Of a DNA stretch of 64,000 nt, positions 1 through 10,344 are shown one piece after another. A model generated the notes under the pieces. It was not told where the DNA came from. It saw nothing but the letters and a program-made list of their open reading frames with translations, and searched no databases. Numbering within the stretch: the stretch's first letter is position 1; every line of letters begins with the position of its first letter. This DNA is from Kalmusia sp. IMI 367209 (lineage: Eukaryota; Ascomycota; Dothideomycetes; Pleosporales; Didymosphaeriaceae). The stretch spans positions 310,001 through 374,000 of the forward strand of contig JAPEUQ010000015.1 of the NCBI GenBank assembly GCA_027946365.1, read 5' to 3'. A program made the position numbers and the translations under genes.

Positions 1-355
1 AGACTTGTCTATTACGTTGAGTTGAGAGCTTACAAGTTCTTCTGTAACAGTGATTGTTTAAGAACAAGCAGCTGTACGTCTATGTCGTGAAGTGAAATAG
101 GCAAGCGACAATATTCTAAGAAGCTGGTTGATAACCACTACGGCCTCAGTATATCTCTAGAGGGTATTGAATCATTCTTCAAATACTTTCAGATTCACAA
201 TCATTCATTGGTTCTCAAGATTCTCATCTACTGCATTGGACGCAAACAGTCTGATAAGCGCCACTTCGTACTCTTGAACACGGTTTGATTTACTCACGGA
301 GGACAGATCAAGATACTTACTCACGATACCCAATCTGATTCCCGATTATGGAATC
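1..355. other. Gene-free left edge
   Basis: No reading frame with protein-like composition is visible here. It is probably the 3' flank of the minus-strand gene that ends at 356. Confidence 0.5.
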
Positions 356-1072
356 TCACTTACTGTCGCCAAGATCCACATCCTCGAACTCACCATTCTC
401 AGACCCATCAACGATAGAGGCAGCCAGACCTTCAGGCACCACTGCGCCCTTCGCCATTTCAGCTGTATACGGCGATGCAGACTGCCAACGTATCACGGCC
501 GTCTCTTCGATAGCCAGAACGGCCCCACGGGACCGGTGTGGGCTATCAGTTTGTCGATGCACGGCACCGATACCCTGACGGTACGTCTCGTACGACTGCA
601 TTAGCTGATGCTGATGCTTCGCCCCATGAAGGATCTGAGGCGTCTCAGAGCGCTCAGATGGACTCATGGCAAACAGATCCGGAGGGTAGCTGCGCAACGG
701 CCACGAAACCATCGTAGCTACAGAAGTAGGCCGTGGCATTGCTCCATTGGCATCTTCTCTTAAGACGACCGGGGAAATAGCACGCAATTGCTGCGTGTCG
801 CGCTCTTTGAGCTTTGCATGTCTGGGATTGGCGGGTGTGATGCTGACGGAACAAGTGTCCTTGATCCAGTCTAGCCACTGCTGTTGGTCAGTATGCGCTT
901 TCTTTTGCTTTGCGCGACGTGTTTTGTACGCTCTGTGTTTGGGATATCCGATGGAATAGATCCATATGACGATCACAACGAAACAGATGACTAGAATGAC
1001 GACGGCAATGGTGATACTATGGTTGTCGTTAGAAGTCGTTGGAGAGTGAGTGCGAGATACAAGGGGAGCCAT
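356..1072 (-). CDS. Uncharacterised single-pass membrane protein
   Basis: An uninterrupted 238-codon frame that begins at an ATG. A short polar N-terminus (about 18 residues, Ser/Thr/Asn-rich) is followed by one strongly hydrophobic segment at about residues 19-42 (core TIAVVILVICFVVIVIWIY). A Lys/Arg-rich stretch (KTRRAKQKK) comes straight after it, and the remaining 180 residues look disordered. The positive patch after the helix predicts a cytosolic C-terminus. I do not recognise the family. A GTAAGT lies directly upstream of the ATG on the coding strand, so an upstream exon and a different start are possible. The same layout (short outside part, one helix, basic disordered inside part) occurs in the genes at 1609 and 6598. 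Confidence 0.55.
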   Translation of the reverse strand: MAPLVSRTHSPTTSNDNHSITIAVVILVICFVVIVIWIYSIGYPKHRAYKTRRAKQKKAHTDQQQWLDWIKDTCSVSITPANPRHAKLKERDTQQLRAISPVVLREDANGAMPRPTSVATMVSWPLRSYPPDLFAMSPSERSETPQILHGAKHQHQLMQSYETYRQGIGAVHRQTDSPHRSRGAVLAIEETAVIRWQSASPYTAEMAKGAVVPEGLAASIVDGSENGEFEDVDLGDSK

Positions 1073-1608
1073 ACTTACGATCCTGCTTAAGTTATGTGAG
1101 TGGAGGGCCAGTTTGCTATAGAGGTTTAAACGGGGGGTGATCCGAATCTTATAAACTTGAGTTGTTCATTGTGAGTAGTCAGGATTTTGTGCGTCCAAAT
1201 TTGCTCTGCACAATAGTTGTTCTTATCAAGGTTGTTTAGCTTTGACACTGTCCGTCTAATGAGTTACTCATGCCACAGTCGCTCAAAGGTATCAAGATTT
1301 TTGCTGCAATTCTCGACGACTTTAGCTAAATTAGCGTAACGTGATGTATTATGCAGCCCACTCAGAGCTGAATATGTGCTGCCTTGAAGAGCGATGGTAG
1401 ATACTTAGTGCACTCTATGTACCAACCTTGTGCATCATCAGCGAAATTTTCTCACAATGCTCCATATAATATCTTAAGATACATAATTCCATACCCTACT
1501 AGCCACAGAGTGGAAAGAGTAGAAAAAACCAAAAAGAAAAGAAAAATTTCCCCTCTGATATACGGATTACAATTGGCTTACCACAAACTCAACTCATCGC
1601 CCATCGCA
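1073..1608. other. Divergent intergenic region
   Basis: This is the probable shared promoter region of the minus gene ending upstream at 1072 and the plus gene starting at 1609. The frame of the plus gene stays open back to 1384 without an ATG, so I treat that part as untranslated leader. No other gene is seen. Confidence 0.5.
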
Positions 1609-3153
1609 ATGGCAAGCAACCGCTCAACTATCTTCGTTACAGTGACTGATTACACGACGGTTTACCCAACGCTTCTGCCAACAATTCGATCTTCAGAGGC
1701 AATCCCGTCGATCCCGACTCTAATACATTCTTTCAGGACCAACACGTTAAGCAGTACTCTGCAGGCCAGCTTTTCCACCACAAGTACATCCACCCTTCTC
1801 AAGCCTACCTCATCCAAAAAGACTTTGAAATCTGCGATTACAACTTCAATCGCATCTTCTTTTACGCCTTCACCGAGCAGTACCCTGCCAGCCAGCACCT
1901 CTACTCTGGGAACCAGCGACTCCAGCACCCTTCCACCTCTCCCCTCAGCTTTCGCAACACCCATACCACAGGGCGTATTCGAGGAAAAACACCCCAACAA
2001 CACACTCCCCATCCTCTTCATCCTCTGCATCGTCTTCATTGCGCTCTTCTTCCTCGGCGCACTAATCTACTTCGCATGGCGCCTCGCCCGCGGACACTGC
2101 CAGGACTGCTCCATGAAAGAAGACCGCATAAAGCAACTAGCCACCCGCCTAGCCGACAAAGAAGTAATCACGCCAGTTATGGTGCTGCAGCGCGATACGA
2201 CGCACGAGCAAACAGCGAACATGGAGAAGAGCAAGAGAGACTTCTCACAGAAGACACCTGGAGCACGCCCCCGATCCGATCCCTTCATATGCGACCAATT
2301 CGTCAACATCCAATCTCACTTCTCCGCCGCAAGCACACCGACGACTTCTCCGCCGCGCACGCACGTCCGCTCCGCGGGCTCCCTCCACCGGGGCGCGCGC
2401 ACCGTCTCGGAGAACCGCGCTTCGACCTATGCAAAGCTCGGCTTCGGGCGCACTCAGTCTGCGTTTGCGCAAGAAGACGCGCGCGAAGACGTCGATCGGC
2501 GCCGCAAGAAGGGCCAACCGCGCCAGCTCACGGCATCAGCTACATTCTTGCATCCGCGTCGTGCACCGGTAGTCCCCAGCTTGCCGCACCCGCCAGCAGC
2601 GCATCTGCCATATGTCCCGCCGGATCGCCCCTTCCGCGTGGTAGAGGCCCAGGTTCCTCTGCGAAACCAGCATGATGTGAATCCTTACGCTTACCGTCCC
2701 TCCAGCGCGTACGTCGCTGAACCCGTGCAGCTTGGTCGAGACGATGGGGGTGCCATGTATGAGGTAAATCTGCTGGACGAACCTCGAGATGAGACTAGGG
2801 CGAATGGTCCGCGGCCGGGGCAGTTGTGGAAGAAGCGTGGGGGAAGGAACGAGGGGTTGAGGCCTATTACGCCGCTGGGAATGAATGGGACGGGGAAGGC
2901 ACGGGTCGAGGGAAGGAGGGGAAGAAGTGGGGGAATTTTTGAGTGTTGTCGATTTTGCTCGTTTTCTTTTTCAAGTGAGTGGATTGGAGCGTTAAAGTAC
3001 ATGCCATACCTTTGTATTGTCGAGTGTCTAGTCCATGCGAGCGAGTGGTGGAAGCAAGATAATGATGACTATTTTTGTGAAACTTTTATTGGTACGTTTT
3101 TGTGGCGCCGACTGCGCCTGCGATGTCCCGTCATTCTCATTCTCGTTTTCTAG
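1609..3153 (+). CDS. Ser/Thr-rich single-pass membrane protein
   Basis: A single frame of 514 residues, starting at the first ATG after an A-rich leader. Residues 1-125 are very rich in Ser, Thr and Pro, as in O-mannosylated ectodomains. A hydrophobic segment follows at about 132-155 (LPILFILCIVFIALFFLGAL), then a short Cys-containing juxtamembrane stretch and a long basic, Pro-rich disordered cytosolic part. This resembles fungal wall-sensor-like proteins in layout only; no WSC or other domain is visible. The last 70 residues change character (rich in Cys, Trp and Phe) and may be an unspliced tail or read-through. The end overlaps the 3' end of the convergent GFA gene by 4 nt. Confidence 0.6.
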   Translation: MASNRSTIFVTVTDYTTVYPTLLPTIRSSEAIPSIPTLIHSFRTNTLSSTLQASFSTTSTSTLLKPTSSKKTLKSAITTSIASSFTPSPSSTLPASTSTLGTSDSSTLPPLPSAFATPIPQGVFEEKHPNNTLPILFILCIVFIALFFLGALIYFAWRLARGHCQDCSMKEDRIKQLATRLADKEVITPVMVLQRDTTHEQTANMEKSKRDFSQKTPGARPRSDPFICDQFVNIQSHFSAASTPTTSPPRTHVRSAGSLHRGARTVSENRASTYAKLGFGRTQSAFAQEDAREDVDRRRKKGQPRQLTASATFLHPRRAPVVPSLPHPPAAHLPYVPPDRPFRVVEAQVPLRNQHDVNPYAYRPSSAYVAEPVQLGRDDGGAMYEVNLLDEPRDETRANGPRPGQLWKKRGGRNEGLRPITPLGMNGTGKARVEGRRGRSGGIFECCRFCSFSFSSEWIGALKYMPYLCIVECLVHASEWWKQDNDDYFCETFIGTFLWRRLRLRCPVILILVF

Positions 3154-3874
3154 TAACATCCACCCTTGAATGGCTCTTTAAATCGCATCTGCGGATACTC
3201 CCCCTCCTTCTTGTACTTGTTCTCAACGTAGAAGATCCAGCCATTGTCGTGCGCCTCAATAAGATCGATCTCGTCGAGGGTAGTACCGTTCGCGCTCACG
3301 TAGTGAAGCCCCTTGCCGTCGTAGCCCTTTGCACCATCGGTACGTGCTGTCGTCTTGAACACCTTCTGGACTTTGCCATCTCCGTCCTCTTTGCCAGCCC
3401 ACTTGGCCACGTCGATTTCCTCGGAGACCCAGTCCCCACCCATGCCAAACGTCCGCACGCCGCAGCGCTTGCAGAAGTACCATCCGATTTCTCGGTGAAG
3501 CAGCGGTACTCACCCACGTCTTCGATGTTGGCCGGAGATGTCACGATGAAGTCGTTTTCAAGGTCGCCTGGTCGGCAGTGGAACATTCCCATCTAGCCCG
3601 TTTTAAGCTCCGCAAATGATGACATGTGGGTCATGGGCCTACAGACCTTGTGACATGTGCTGCAGTTGCACTTGTAGATTCGCGTGCCTTTTCTGAATTG
3701 AGCTGTTGGACTGTGTTATGCATGTGCGTCTCGCAATGTTGAATGGCTCGACTTCAGACGAAGGGGAAAATGCGTACCATCGAAGCCGATCTCCGTCATC
3801 GGTGGAATGGTCAGGCGGATCTGATACTTGACGTCGCCGCAATGGCATGAGCCGGAATACGCCTTTGTTGTCAT
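3150..3874 (-). CDS. GFA/CENP-V-type zinc protein, frame break in exon 3
   Basis: Member of the glutathione-dependent formaldehyde-activating (GFA)/CENP-V family of small Zn-binding proteins, whose substrates are mostly unknown. Modelled exons: 3778-3874, 3647-3702 and 3150-3592, with introns of 75 and 54 nt. Visible family features are the N-terminal GSCHCG, then YKCNCSTCHK in exon 2, and YFCKRCG further on, which together supply the zinc cysteines. The frame coming from exon 2 runs to EKSDG near 3480 and then goes out of phase by one base with the conserved YFCKRCG-to-stop frame (stop at 3150). No intron of acceptable length repairs it. It is either a recent pseudogene or a one-base sequence error. 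The family call is firm; functionality is uncertain. Confidence 0.75.
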
Positions 3875-4760
3875 TGGGGGCAAGATTTCGTCGTTCGGGA
3901 TAAGAATTGGGCGTGGAAGCTGGGTGTTCGTCGTGAGAGGTCTAGAAATCGCATGCAGATTGCGGTAGGTACGAGCCGGAAGTAAGCTTTTAAGCAGTAC
4001 GATCCAACTCCGGACTTGATACCGGAGTGATGCAAGAGATACGAGGAAGCCACGTGTGCAGCACGGTGCATGCTTACATACACATACACCTTTACCTTTT
4101 ACCGCATCGTGTAACGTGAGCAGGCGTTTACGCGTCATGCGCGGCCGGGATCGACTAGGCGCCCCGCGTCGTTGGACTGGATTAATAGTGCATCTTCTTG
4201 CAGCACTGTTGAGTCAATCATCGTCCTCTGAGATATTGTACACCACCATGAGCAATTGAACGGCGAGGCTATCTTGCGGAGTGGCGTGCATCGGGGAACA
4301 ACGAAACAGGCGCTAGCCGAGCTTTCAGCGCCTCGCGGCCTACGATTTGAAAGAGAGTCGGAACTCGCTGTCTCGCAACGTCCGACCGAAAAGATGCGGG
4401 CACAAATTAGGGTAATGGATAGTAGGCGATTTTCTGCGCGTGCGGATTCCTTAGAAGTGACCCCATAGGTTGCTTAGTGGTCCTTCGATGAGTCACTGCC
4501 GCAGTAACCTCGCGTTCGTATCAATGGAGCATCCAGCGATCCGCATACACAACGGAATTGTTGCCTGGAGCTATGGGGCACTGCATGGAAGTAGATCTGC
4601 GGCACGCGTACATGTATCGCTTGCTGGGTGATTTCAGTCAGCGAAAGATGTCGGGGTACAGCCCTGCGCTGCTGCGCCATCTAGCTGCATCGGGTAAGGC
4701 ATACCTCGGCATCAAAGCTGCAACTTCCCATGCAACCCCCGAACAAGCCAATCGCCCATC
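3875..4760. other. Divergent intergenic region
   Basis: Lies between the GFA gene (minus) and the hydrolase gene (plus). Only short frames without protein-like composition are present. It is likely promoter DNA for both. Confidence 0.5.
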
Positions 4761-6212
4761 ATGTCCCTCTACAGCGCCATCGCCATACCACTATCCCTCA
4801 TTAGTGGAATATGGATACCTTGCACGCTTCTTTGTTGTATACCATGGGTCCAGAAGCAGTAGGTTTTGCGTATGCACACCAGGCATCCCGCTAACGACTC
4901 AGGATGTTATATCTGCACTGGGTGACCCTGTTCCCGGGCAAGTGGTTGACAGAGCCTGAGAGAGCTGGCTATCTGAGTACGTCAATGCGACAATATGTAG
5001 GCATGTCGATTGATAGATGTAGAAAATCAGGTGACGCCATTTCGGATACCAACCAAAGATGGAGAGAGGCTGTTCTCATGGCTCGTCGCGCCTTTAGGCG
5101 TGTATTCGAGGCACGTGCAGCAATTCATCGAAGAAGAGCAAGGAAAACATGATGACATAGAGCAGCGGCTAGTATTCAAGCTGCTCAAAGAAGATCCGGA
5201 GGCGCGGTTGGTGATCTATTTTCACGGAAACACCGGAACCGTTGCCCAAGGACGTAGGACAGAGGAGTATCGCATGTACAGCTCTGGCGCCTCGGATAAG
5301 ATATTTGTCTTGACTTTCGACTATCGCGGCTTCGGGAAATCGACGGGGTCGCCATCAGAGCATGGCTTGATGAATGACGCAGAAGCGGCTGTCGAATGGG
5401 CACTCGGAACTGCTGGCATCGCACCCGATCGCATAGTTCTTTTAGGGCATTCTTTGGGAACGGCGGTCGCAACAGGTATAACGCACTATTACGCCAACCT
5501 TGCCACGCCCATAGAGTTCGCCGGGCTCATCCTATGTGCAGCCTTCACAAATACCGGGAACGCTTTTTCCGCCTACGCGATTGCTGATGTCATACCTGTG
5601 AGTTAGCCTGGGATACGTTCTCATATGGAAAATTGGATGCTCATAGAACACCACTACCTAGGTACTAGCTCCCGTGAAACTTATTCCGACCGTACAGGCA
5701 TGGTTCAGACGCCGATTCAAGGATACCTGGCGAACCGATCAAAGGCTTGCATCGCTTGCAAAACAGTGAGTTGCGACAAGCTCTGTGCATATCATGCTTG
5801 TACTCATCATGCGTTCATTCACAGGTGCGAGAAACTTCGTTTAATTTTGGTTCACGCCGAGAACGATGGAACCATGCCCTGGAATCAGACTGAAGAGCTA
5901 TTTAAATCTACTTTGAGAGCTGCGGCGGATGAAGTGGATCCGAAAGTCAAGGTTGCGAGTCTGGGCGAGGCGGGGAAACAAGAAGTGTGGCGTCAGGGCA
6001 CACGGAGCATCAGCAAGCTCATCGCGAAACATGGCGGTACGTATTTCCTACATCATAAATCCCAAGTCAACCCTCGGAATCCAACAGCGCTGACGATATT
6101 CTTAGACCACAACTCGATGATGAAATGGGCGCCCATCTCGCTTGCGATATTGGAGGCTCTGAGCCTCACAGACGTCAACGTAACGCGCATAGCCGAAACA
6201 CCTCGCGAGTAG
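4761..6212 (+). CDS. ABHD12-like alpha/beta hydrolase (lipase/esterase)
   Basis: Six exons give 389 residues: 4761-4858, 4903-4976, 5023-5597, 5662-5765, 5825-6036 and 6106-6212, all phases consistent. A hydrophobic N-terminal segment (SLISGIWIPCTLLCC) suggests a membrane anchor. The alpha/beta-hydrolase core shows the oxyanion-side motif YFHGNTG, the nucleophile elbow GHSLGTA (Ser), the acidic residue in HAENDGTMPW, and the catalytic His in GDHNSM, which is created across the last splice. The order and spacing fit ABHD12/ABHD13-type monoacylglycerol or lysophospholipid lipases of internal membranes; the exact substrate cannot be read from sequence. The ATG at 4761 was chosen because it opens directly into the hydrophobic anchor, and a CTAAC-containing intron restores the frame. 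Confidence 0.85.
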
Positions 6213-6597
6213 CCTGTCTCACAACACCCCCATGCCCCACAACAAAGTCTTGTCATACGCAAATCACACAGCGCAGCTTCAAGTTGCGTTTTCGACGCCT
6301 GTAAGCCCCAGAATATAGGCGGCGCTTCACACAAAGACGAGCCGCACGCGTGTGCTCTCGCTTCACGTCCCAAATAGAGCACAGCCACCGCTTTGTGTGA
6401 AGCGTATTCAATCATGTCTTTGATGCCAAACACCTTCACCTTCTCTTCTTTGCGGTGACTCGCGCTTTCCTTTGTCTTTTCTTATTCATTGTGACTAAAG
6501 TTGCATTCAATTCAAACGAACCTTTGCACACGCGCCGGCCGCAACCACCACCTACAGTCTAGTACAACCCGAATCTAACAGCACATCAACAACCGCA
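6213..6597. other. Intergenic region with structured repeat
   Basis: No gene is seen. It contains the nested inverted repeat at 6323-6404, and a pyrimidine-rich leader precedes the small gene at 6598. Confidence 0.6.
6323..6404. repeat. Nested perfect inverted repeat (possible hairpin)
   Basis: The outer arms CGCTTCACACAAAG (6323-6336) and CTTTGTGTGAAGCG (6391-6404) are perfect 14-bp reverse complements. Inside them, TGTGCTCT (6351-6358) and AGAGCACA (6376-6383) form a second perfect 8-bp pair. CGCTTCAC also recurs directly at 6359-6366. The element could fold as an RNA hairpin in the tail of the hydrolase transcript or the leader of the next gene, or be a decayed short inverted-repeat transposon. 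Confidence 0.75.
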
Positions 6598-6999
6598 ATG
6601 CCTGCATTAGCCTTCAAACCCGCCGCTCTGCTGGCAACAAGAGACCTCGCACCCTCACCAGACGCCTCTATATCCACGACAACCATCATCCTCATCGTCT
6701 TCCTTGCCGTCGTCCCCGTCCTCATCGTGGCCGGTGTCGTCATCTGGTTACTAGGCTACTATGGCCGGAGCGGCTGCTGTTGGCGCAGGGACAAAGAAAA
6801 CGCAGCGCAAGCAACACCCAAGAACGCTGCCGGACACGAGACAGTGGGCTCAGAGAAGACTCGGAGAAAATCTCCATCGGCGCAACCTGTGCGGAATGCA
6901 CCGAGTCGACCTCCGCTTGCGCACACGAGAGATGGTTCTGCTTCTAGTAGAGGGAGCAGCAACGAGAAGCGTCCAGCGAGTCCGAAGGGCTTCGTTTGA
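6598..6999 (+). CDS. Small single-pass membrane protein
   Basis: A single-exon frame of 133 residues. About 25 polar residues precede one hydrophobic helix at about 25-52 (core IILIVFLAVVPVLIVAGVV). A Cys/Arg-rich juxtamembrane patch (RSGCCWRRDKEN) follows, then a Ser/Pro/Arg-rich disordered tail. The positive-inside rule places the tail in the cytosol, and the double Cys could be palmitoylated. No family is recognised. The architecture matches the genes at 356 and 1609, but no sequence similarity between them is evident by eye. Confidence 0.6.
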   Translation: MPALAFKPAALLATRDLAPSPDASISTTTIILIVFLAVVPVLIVAGVVIWLLGYYGRSGCCWRRDKENAAQATPKNAAGHETVGSEKTRRKSPSAQPVRNAPSRPPLAHTRDGSASSRGSSNEKRPASPKGFV

Positions 7000-7543
7000 A
7001 GAGACGAGGCGAAAAGGGAAGAATATTGAGCTTCGCGTGCTTATGAATTTTACGAGTAGGCTGTGCATGGGAAGGCGGGAAAAGAGCATGCCGCTATTAC
7101 TGCAGAGCTGTACGGGATGGTCGAGGATGGACAGTGCGCATGAAGATATGTCCACTCTACGTGCACATGTGTAGTCGTAAGTAAACATGGTCATGTGATG
7201 GTGGCTAGTTACTAACCCATCCAGTGTCACGACTAAGCCGCCACGACAACGGGAACGGGAATAAGCGAATGTAGTATTATTGCGCTTGTACTAGACCCTA
7301 GCTACAAGTCGCGCTTTGTATATATTTTGGGTTGATCCAGACACGCAGGTGTTCGAAGCAGTTCTATGTACCGCAATACCCCAATTCATACAAGGCGACA
7401 CACGTCTGCACTTCTATACAGACAGCGTACCACGCAAAATGAAACGATTACAATAATTTTATCCTAAGCCCAAAGTGGAGAGAATAGCACACTGATACCC
7501 TCCGTCTATAACGCGCGAGCCGCTCCTTTGCGTCGCGCAAAAA
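7000..7543. other. Convergent intergenic region
   Basis: The 3' flanks of the small membrane gene and the MFS gene. No gene or strong motif was seen. Confidence 0.5.
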
Positions 7544-9413
7544 TCAAAACTCGACCTTGGACCACCTGCTGTTCCGGATGCGCTCGCCGTATATCCAGAA
7601 TAAGACTGGCACGGGAATGCACGCCACGGCAATGAAGCCTAGCAACGAATTGCCCCACCCGACACCCAGTGCGTCGTACATGGCGTTGCCGGCAAGTGGC
7701 AGCAGTGCGCCGAGCAGCGAGCGGAATACGGTGGCGGCGGCAGACACCGAGGCCGCGTGGACGGTAAATGCGTCGACGAGGTATGTGAGACCGGGCATCT
7801 ATCTCAGTCAGTACGAGCGCTCACAAAACACACACGCACACATAGAACATAAGTACTTACGAAGACAATCATCATAGCGCCGCCCAGAATCGCCGTCCCG
7901 ATGACGGGCACAATCCAATGGACTTTCTTCTCTGCGCTCCAGCCGTACAAGAAAAGTCCCGTGGGCACCAAGATGGCGCCGATGAGCATGGTAGGCAGCC
8001 TGTACTCGGGCTTGGGCTTTCCGTCGTTGCGCGTCTTGGCGAGGTAGTTGAGGAGCCGGTCGGATACCGCGCCGGTAAGGACGAGGCCGATGAGCGAACC
8101 GGCGCCGATCCCGAGGTACACGAGGGCGATGCTTTTCTCGTGGAAGTTGTACTGGCCGCCGAAGACGCGGGGGTAGGTTGTCAGGAGGAGGTAGAGATAC
8201 CCATAGACCTTTGAATGTAGGTTAGCAGTTGTCTGAGAGAGGGAAAAGGGTGGGAAGGGATACGTACGGCTGCCATGACGAGAGACATGAGGAAGACGAT
8301 GGGAGAGAGGAAGAGCATGCGGAGAGGCCGCAAGATGGAGCTTTTCAAGAGCTCCTTTGGGGTGCGGCCGGTGTCGAGGGCGGAGCGGAGGTTGGGATTG
8401 CCGGTTTCTTTGCGCAGTCGCTTGGTACGTCGTTCGAGGAGGACGTAGGGGTAGGTTTCGCGGTTGAAGAGGATGCTAATGATGCATGCGGCGCCGGCCT
8501 GTGCGTGTCAGTATGAAAGAGGGGTCGTTTGGGAGTGTCGAGGGGACGCACGAGGATGGTAACGAGCCAGAAGGTCCAGCGCCAGCCTCTTGCATCGGCA
8601 AGGTAGCCGCCGGCTGTGGGATGTTAGACTTTGTTCTCAACTTGATAGATGAATCTGCGTAATTCATAGGGGACTCACCAACAGGTCCAATGGCCGGTCC
8701 AAAAAGCGGTCCTAAGATCATCATTGCCATCGCTTTACCCCGCTGTTCGACCGGATACAAATCCGCCACCGTTCCACTTGAGATGGTAATAGCACAGCTT
8801 GCTGCGATGCCTGAAAAGAATCGGAAAACTACTAGTGCGCCGATGTTGTTCGCCACGGCGCAGGCAATACTCCATATAAGGAAGAGCACATTGCAGATGT
8901 TGTAGATAGGAGCTCTACCATAGATTTCTGAAAGCGGAGCCCAGGCAAGGGGTCCGAAGGCGTAGCCTAGAATGTAGACGGAGGTCACGAATGCGCCGAG
9001 GGTTTCGTTGGTGGAACCAAAGGCCTTCATGATCAGCGGAGTCGCTGAAGCGCTCATGGTCGATGCAAATGGTCTGTAGAGTTGTTAATTTTGGTTCTTG
9101 CTGGACATATATTTTAGAGGAAGCCACGCATCGACGGCGTTTGATATGCGCAACGAGATTGACGAACTTACGAAAGCATGGTGATGAATGCGACAACGGC
9201 GACGACGCCTATCTTCTTCCAGGAGGACCAGTTTAGCGGATTTTCTGGGTCGTCAACTTCCCAGTCAACGATATTAGGATCTCTTGGCTCTGTCTTGTCT
9301 GCTGAGACTGTGGCGTCGTTATCGGGGATAGGTTGCCGCTCTACATCCTGTGTAAATGCTTTTTCATCTGTGAAGCTTGTGCCCCCGTGAAGTCTCATTG
9401 ACGTCTTTAACAT
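7544..9413 (-). CDS. MFS drug:H+ antiporter (DHA1 family)
   Basis: Six exons give 510 residues: 9172-9413, 8679-9073, 8552-8613, 8268-8498, 7861-8208 and 7544-7798; phases agree throughout. A 65-residue polar cytosolic N-terminus ends in DPENPLNWSSWKK, the typical lead-in to TM1 of fungal 12-TM DHA1 exporters. Recognisable segments include PLSEIYGRAPIYN (motif A, loop 2-3), GTVADLYPVEQRGKAM, and the motif-C-like stretch GPLFGPAIGPV, characteristic of antiporters. The likely role is plasma-membrane export of a toxic or secreted compound or a polyamine; the substrate is unknown. Another ATG at 9435 opens a different frame (see findings), so the N-terminus is uncertain. The Zn2Cys6 gene next door is divergent and may regulate it. 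Confidence 0.85.
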
Positions 9414-10344
9414 CAGCTCCGTTTCCGGTAGTCATTGTGACTGTAACAGAAGACGAAGATGGAAACCAGAAGGGAGTGTGAATGAGTGAGTGGCTTGAAA
9501 GAAACGAATGTGCAGAGGATATGTACTATATTACCCGAGACCCAGCAAGGCAATCTACTGCTAGCTGTAACTGTATCGGTGAGACGGGTGATCGGAGTCT
9601 CGGTCAATTCTTTCTGTTGACACCGAATCCACGGAAAGTCCGCACCTCGACCGCTGCTCCCCCTTAAAACCGCCCTCCAAACTGCCCTTGGAAGCTTATT
9701 GCGAGCATAAGCTTTGACTGAAGCTTCGCGTATAGCCGTGAGCTAAACCAAAGCCGGTGATTGACTGCGAACATTGTGCTCCAGCGAAATGGATGTTTGC
9801 GTACGTAGAGTACTGATCCAGAAGCTCGTGAAGTTTGTGGAAAGCTGACTGGCAGTGTGTTATCGCAAGACATTTAAATTTTGTGGCTCGAGCTCTCAAT
9901 CAGTCAATCTCTTAACACTATACACTATAACGTTTGCAGGTGGAGGTACTGATGGAATGTGTGAAAGCGCTTGATACGTATCAGGCAAGTCGGGACCCCG
10001 TGCATCGCTTAGTAACCAGCCCCACTTCGTTCCCGTCCCGAGAGGACTCCGCGGGCGATCCACATATAGTCATCAATGAACCATCCACATTCCTCACGAG
10101 TAACACTCTTGCACATCTGACGAAGCGAGTTGAATGGCAGTTGAGTTGACCTACAACTCGTTAATAGCACACCCCGCGGACTGGTGCCTGGGCATTTGTC
10201 ATCGGTAAGCATATCATCCTGAGCTAGCCGCTCTCGGAGGGTTCAGCGGAAAGTCCGCGGCCCATCTGCGCAGTGGGCTGTATCTCACCCGCCCAACATA
10301 CCAGCTCTTCTGCTCTTCTGCATAGCTCCGCGGATTCTCTGCTC
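9414..10344. promoter_or_regulatory. Shared divergent promoter region, MFS exporter / regulator
   Basis: 931 bp between the starts of the exporter (minus) and the Zn2Cys6 gene (plus), with no coding frame of note. Such head-to-head pairs are often locally regulated. I could not pick out a convincing paired CGG operator by eye. Confidence 0.4.

Noticed and set aside
3480..3515. Short intron GTGAGT…CGAG in the GFA gene
   Set aside because: It would restore the frame but is only 23 nt, well below the 45-nt minimum seen for other introns in this window.
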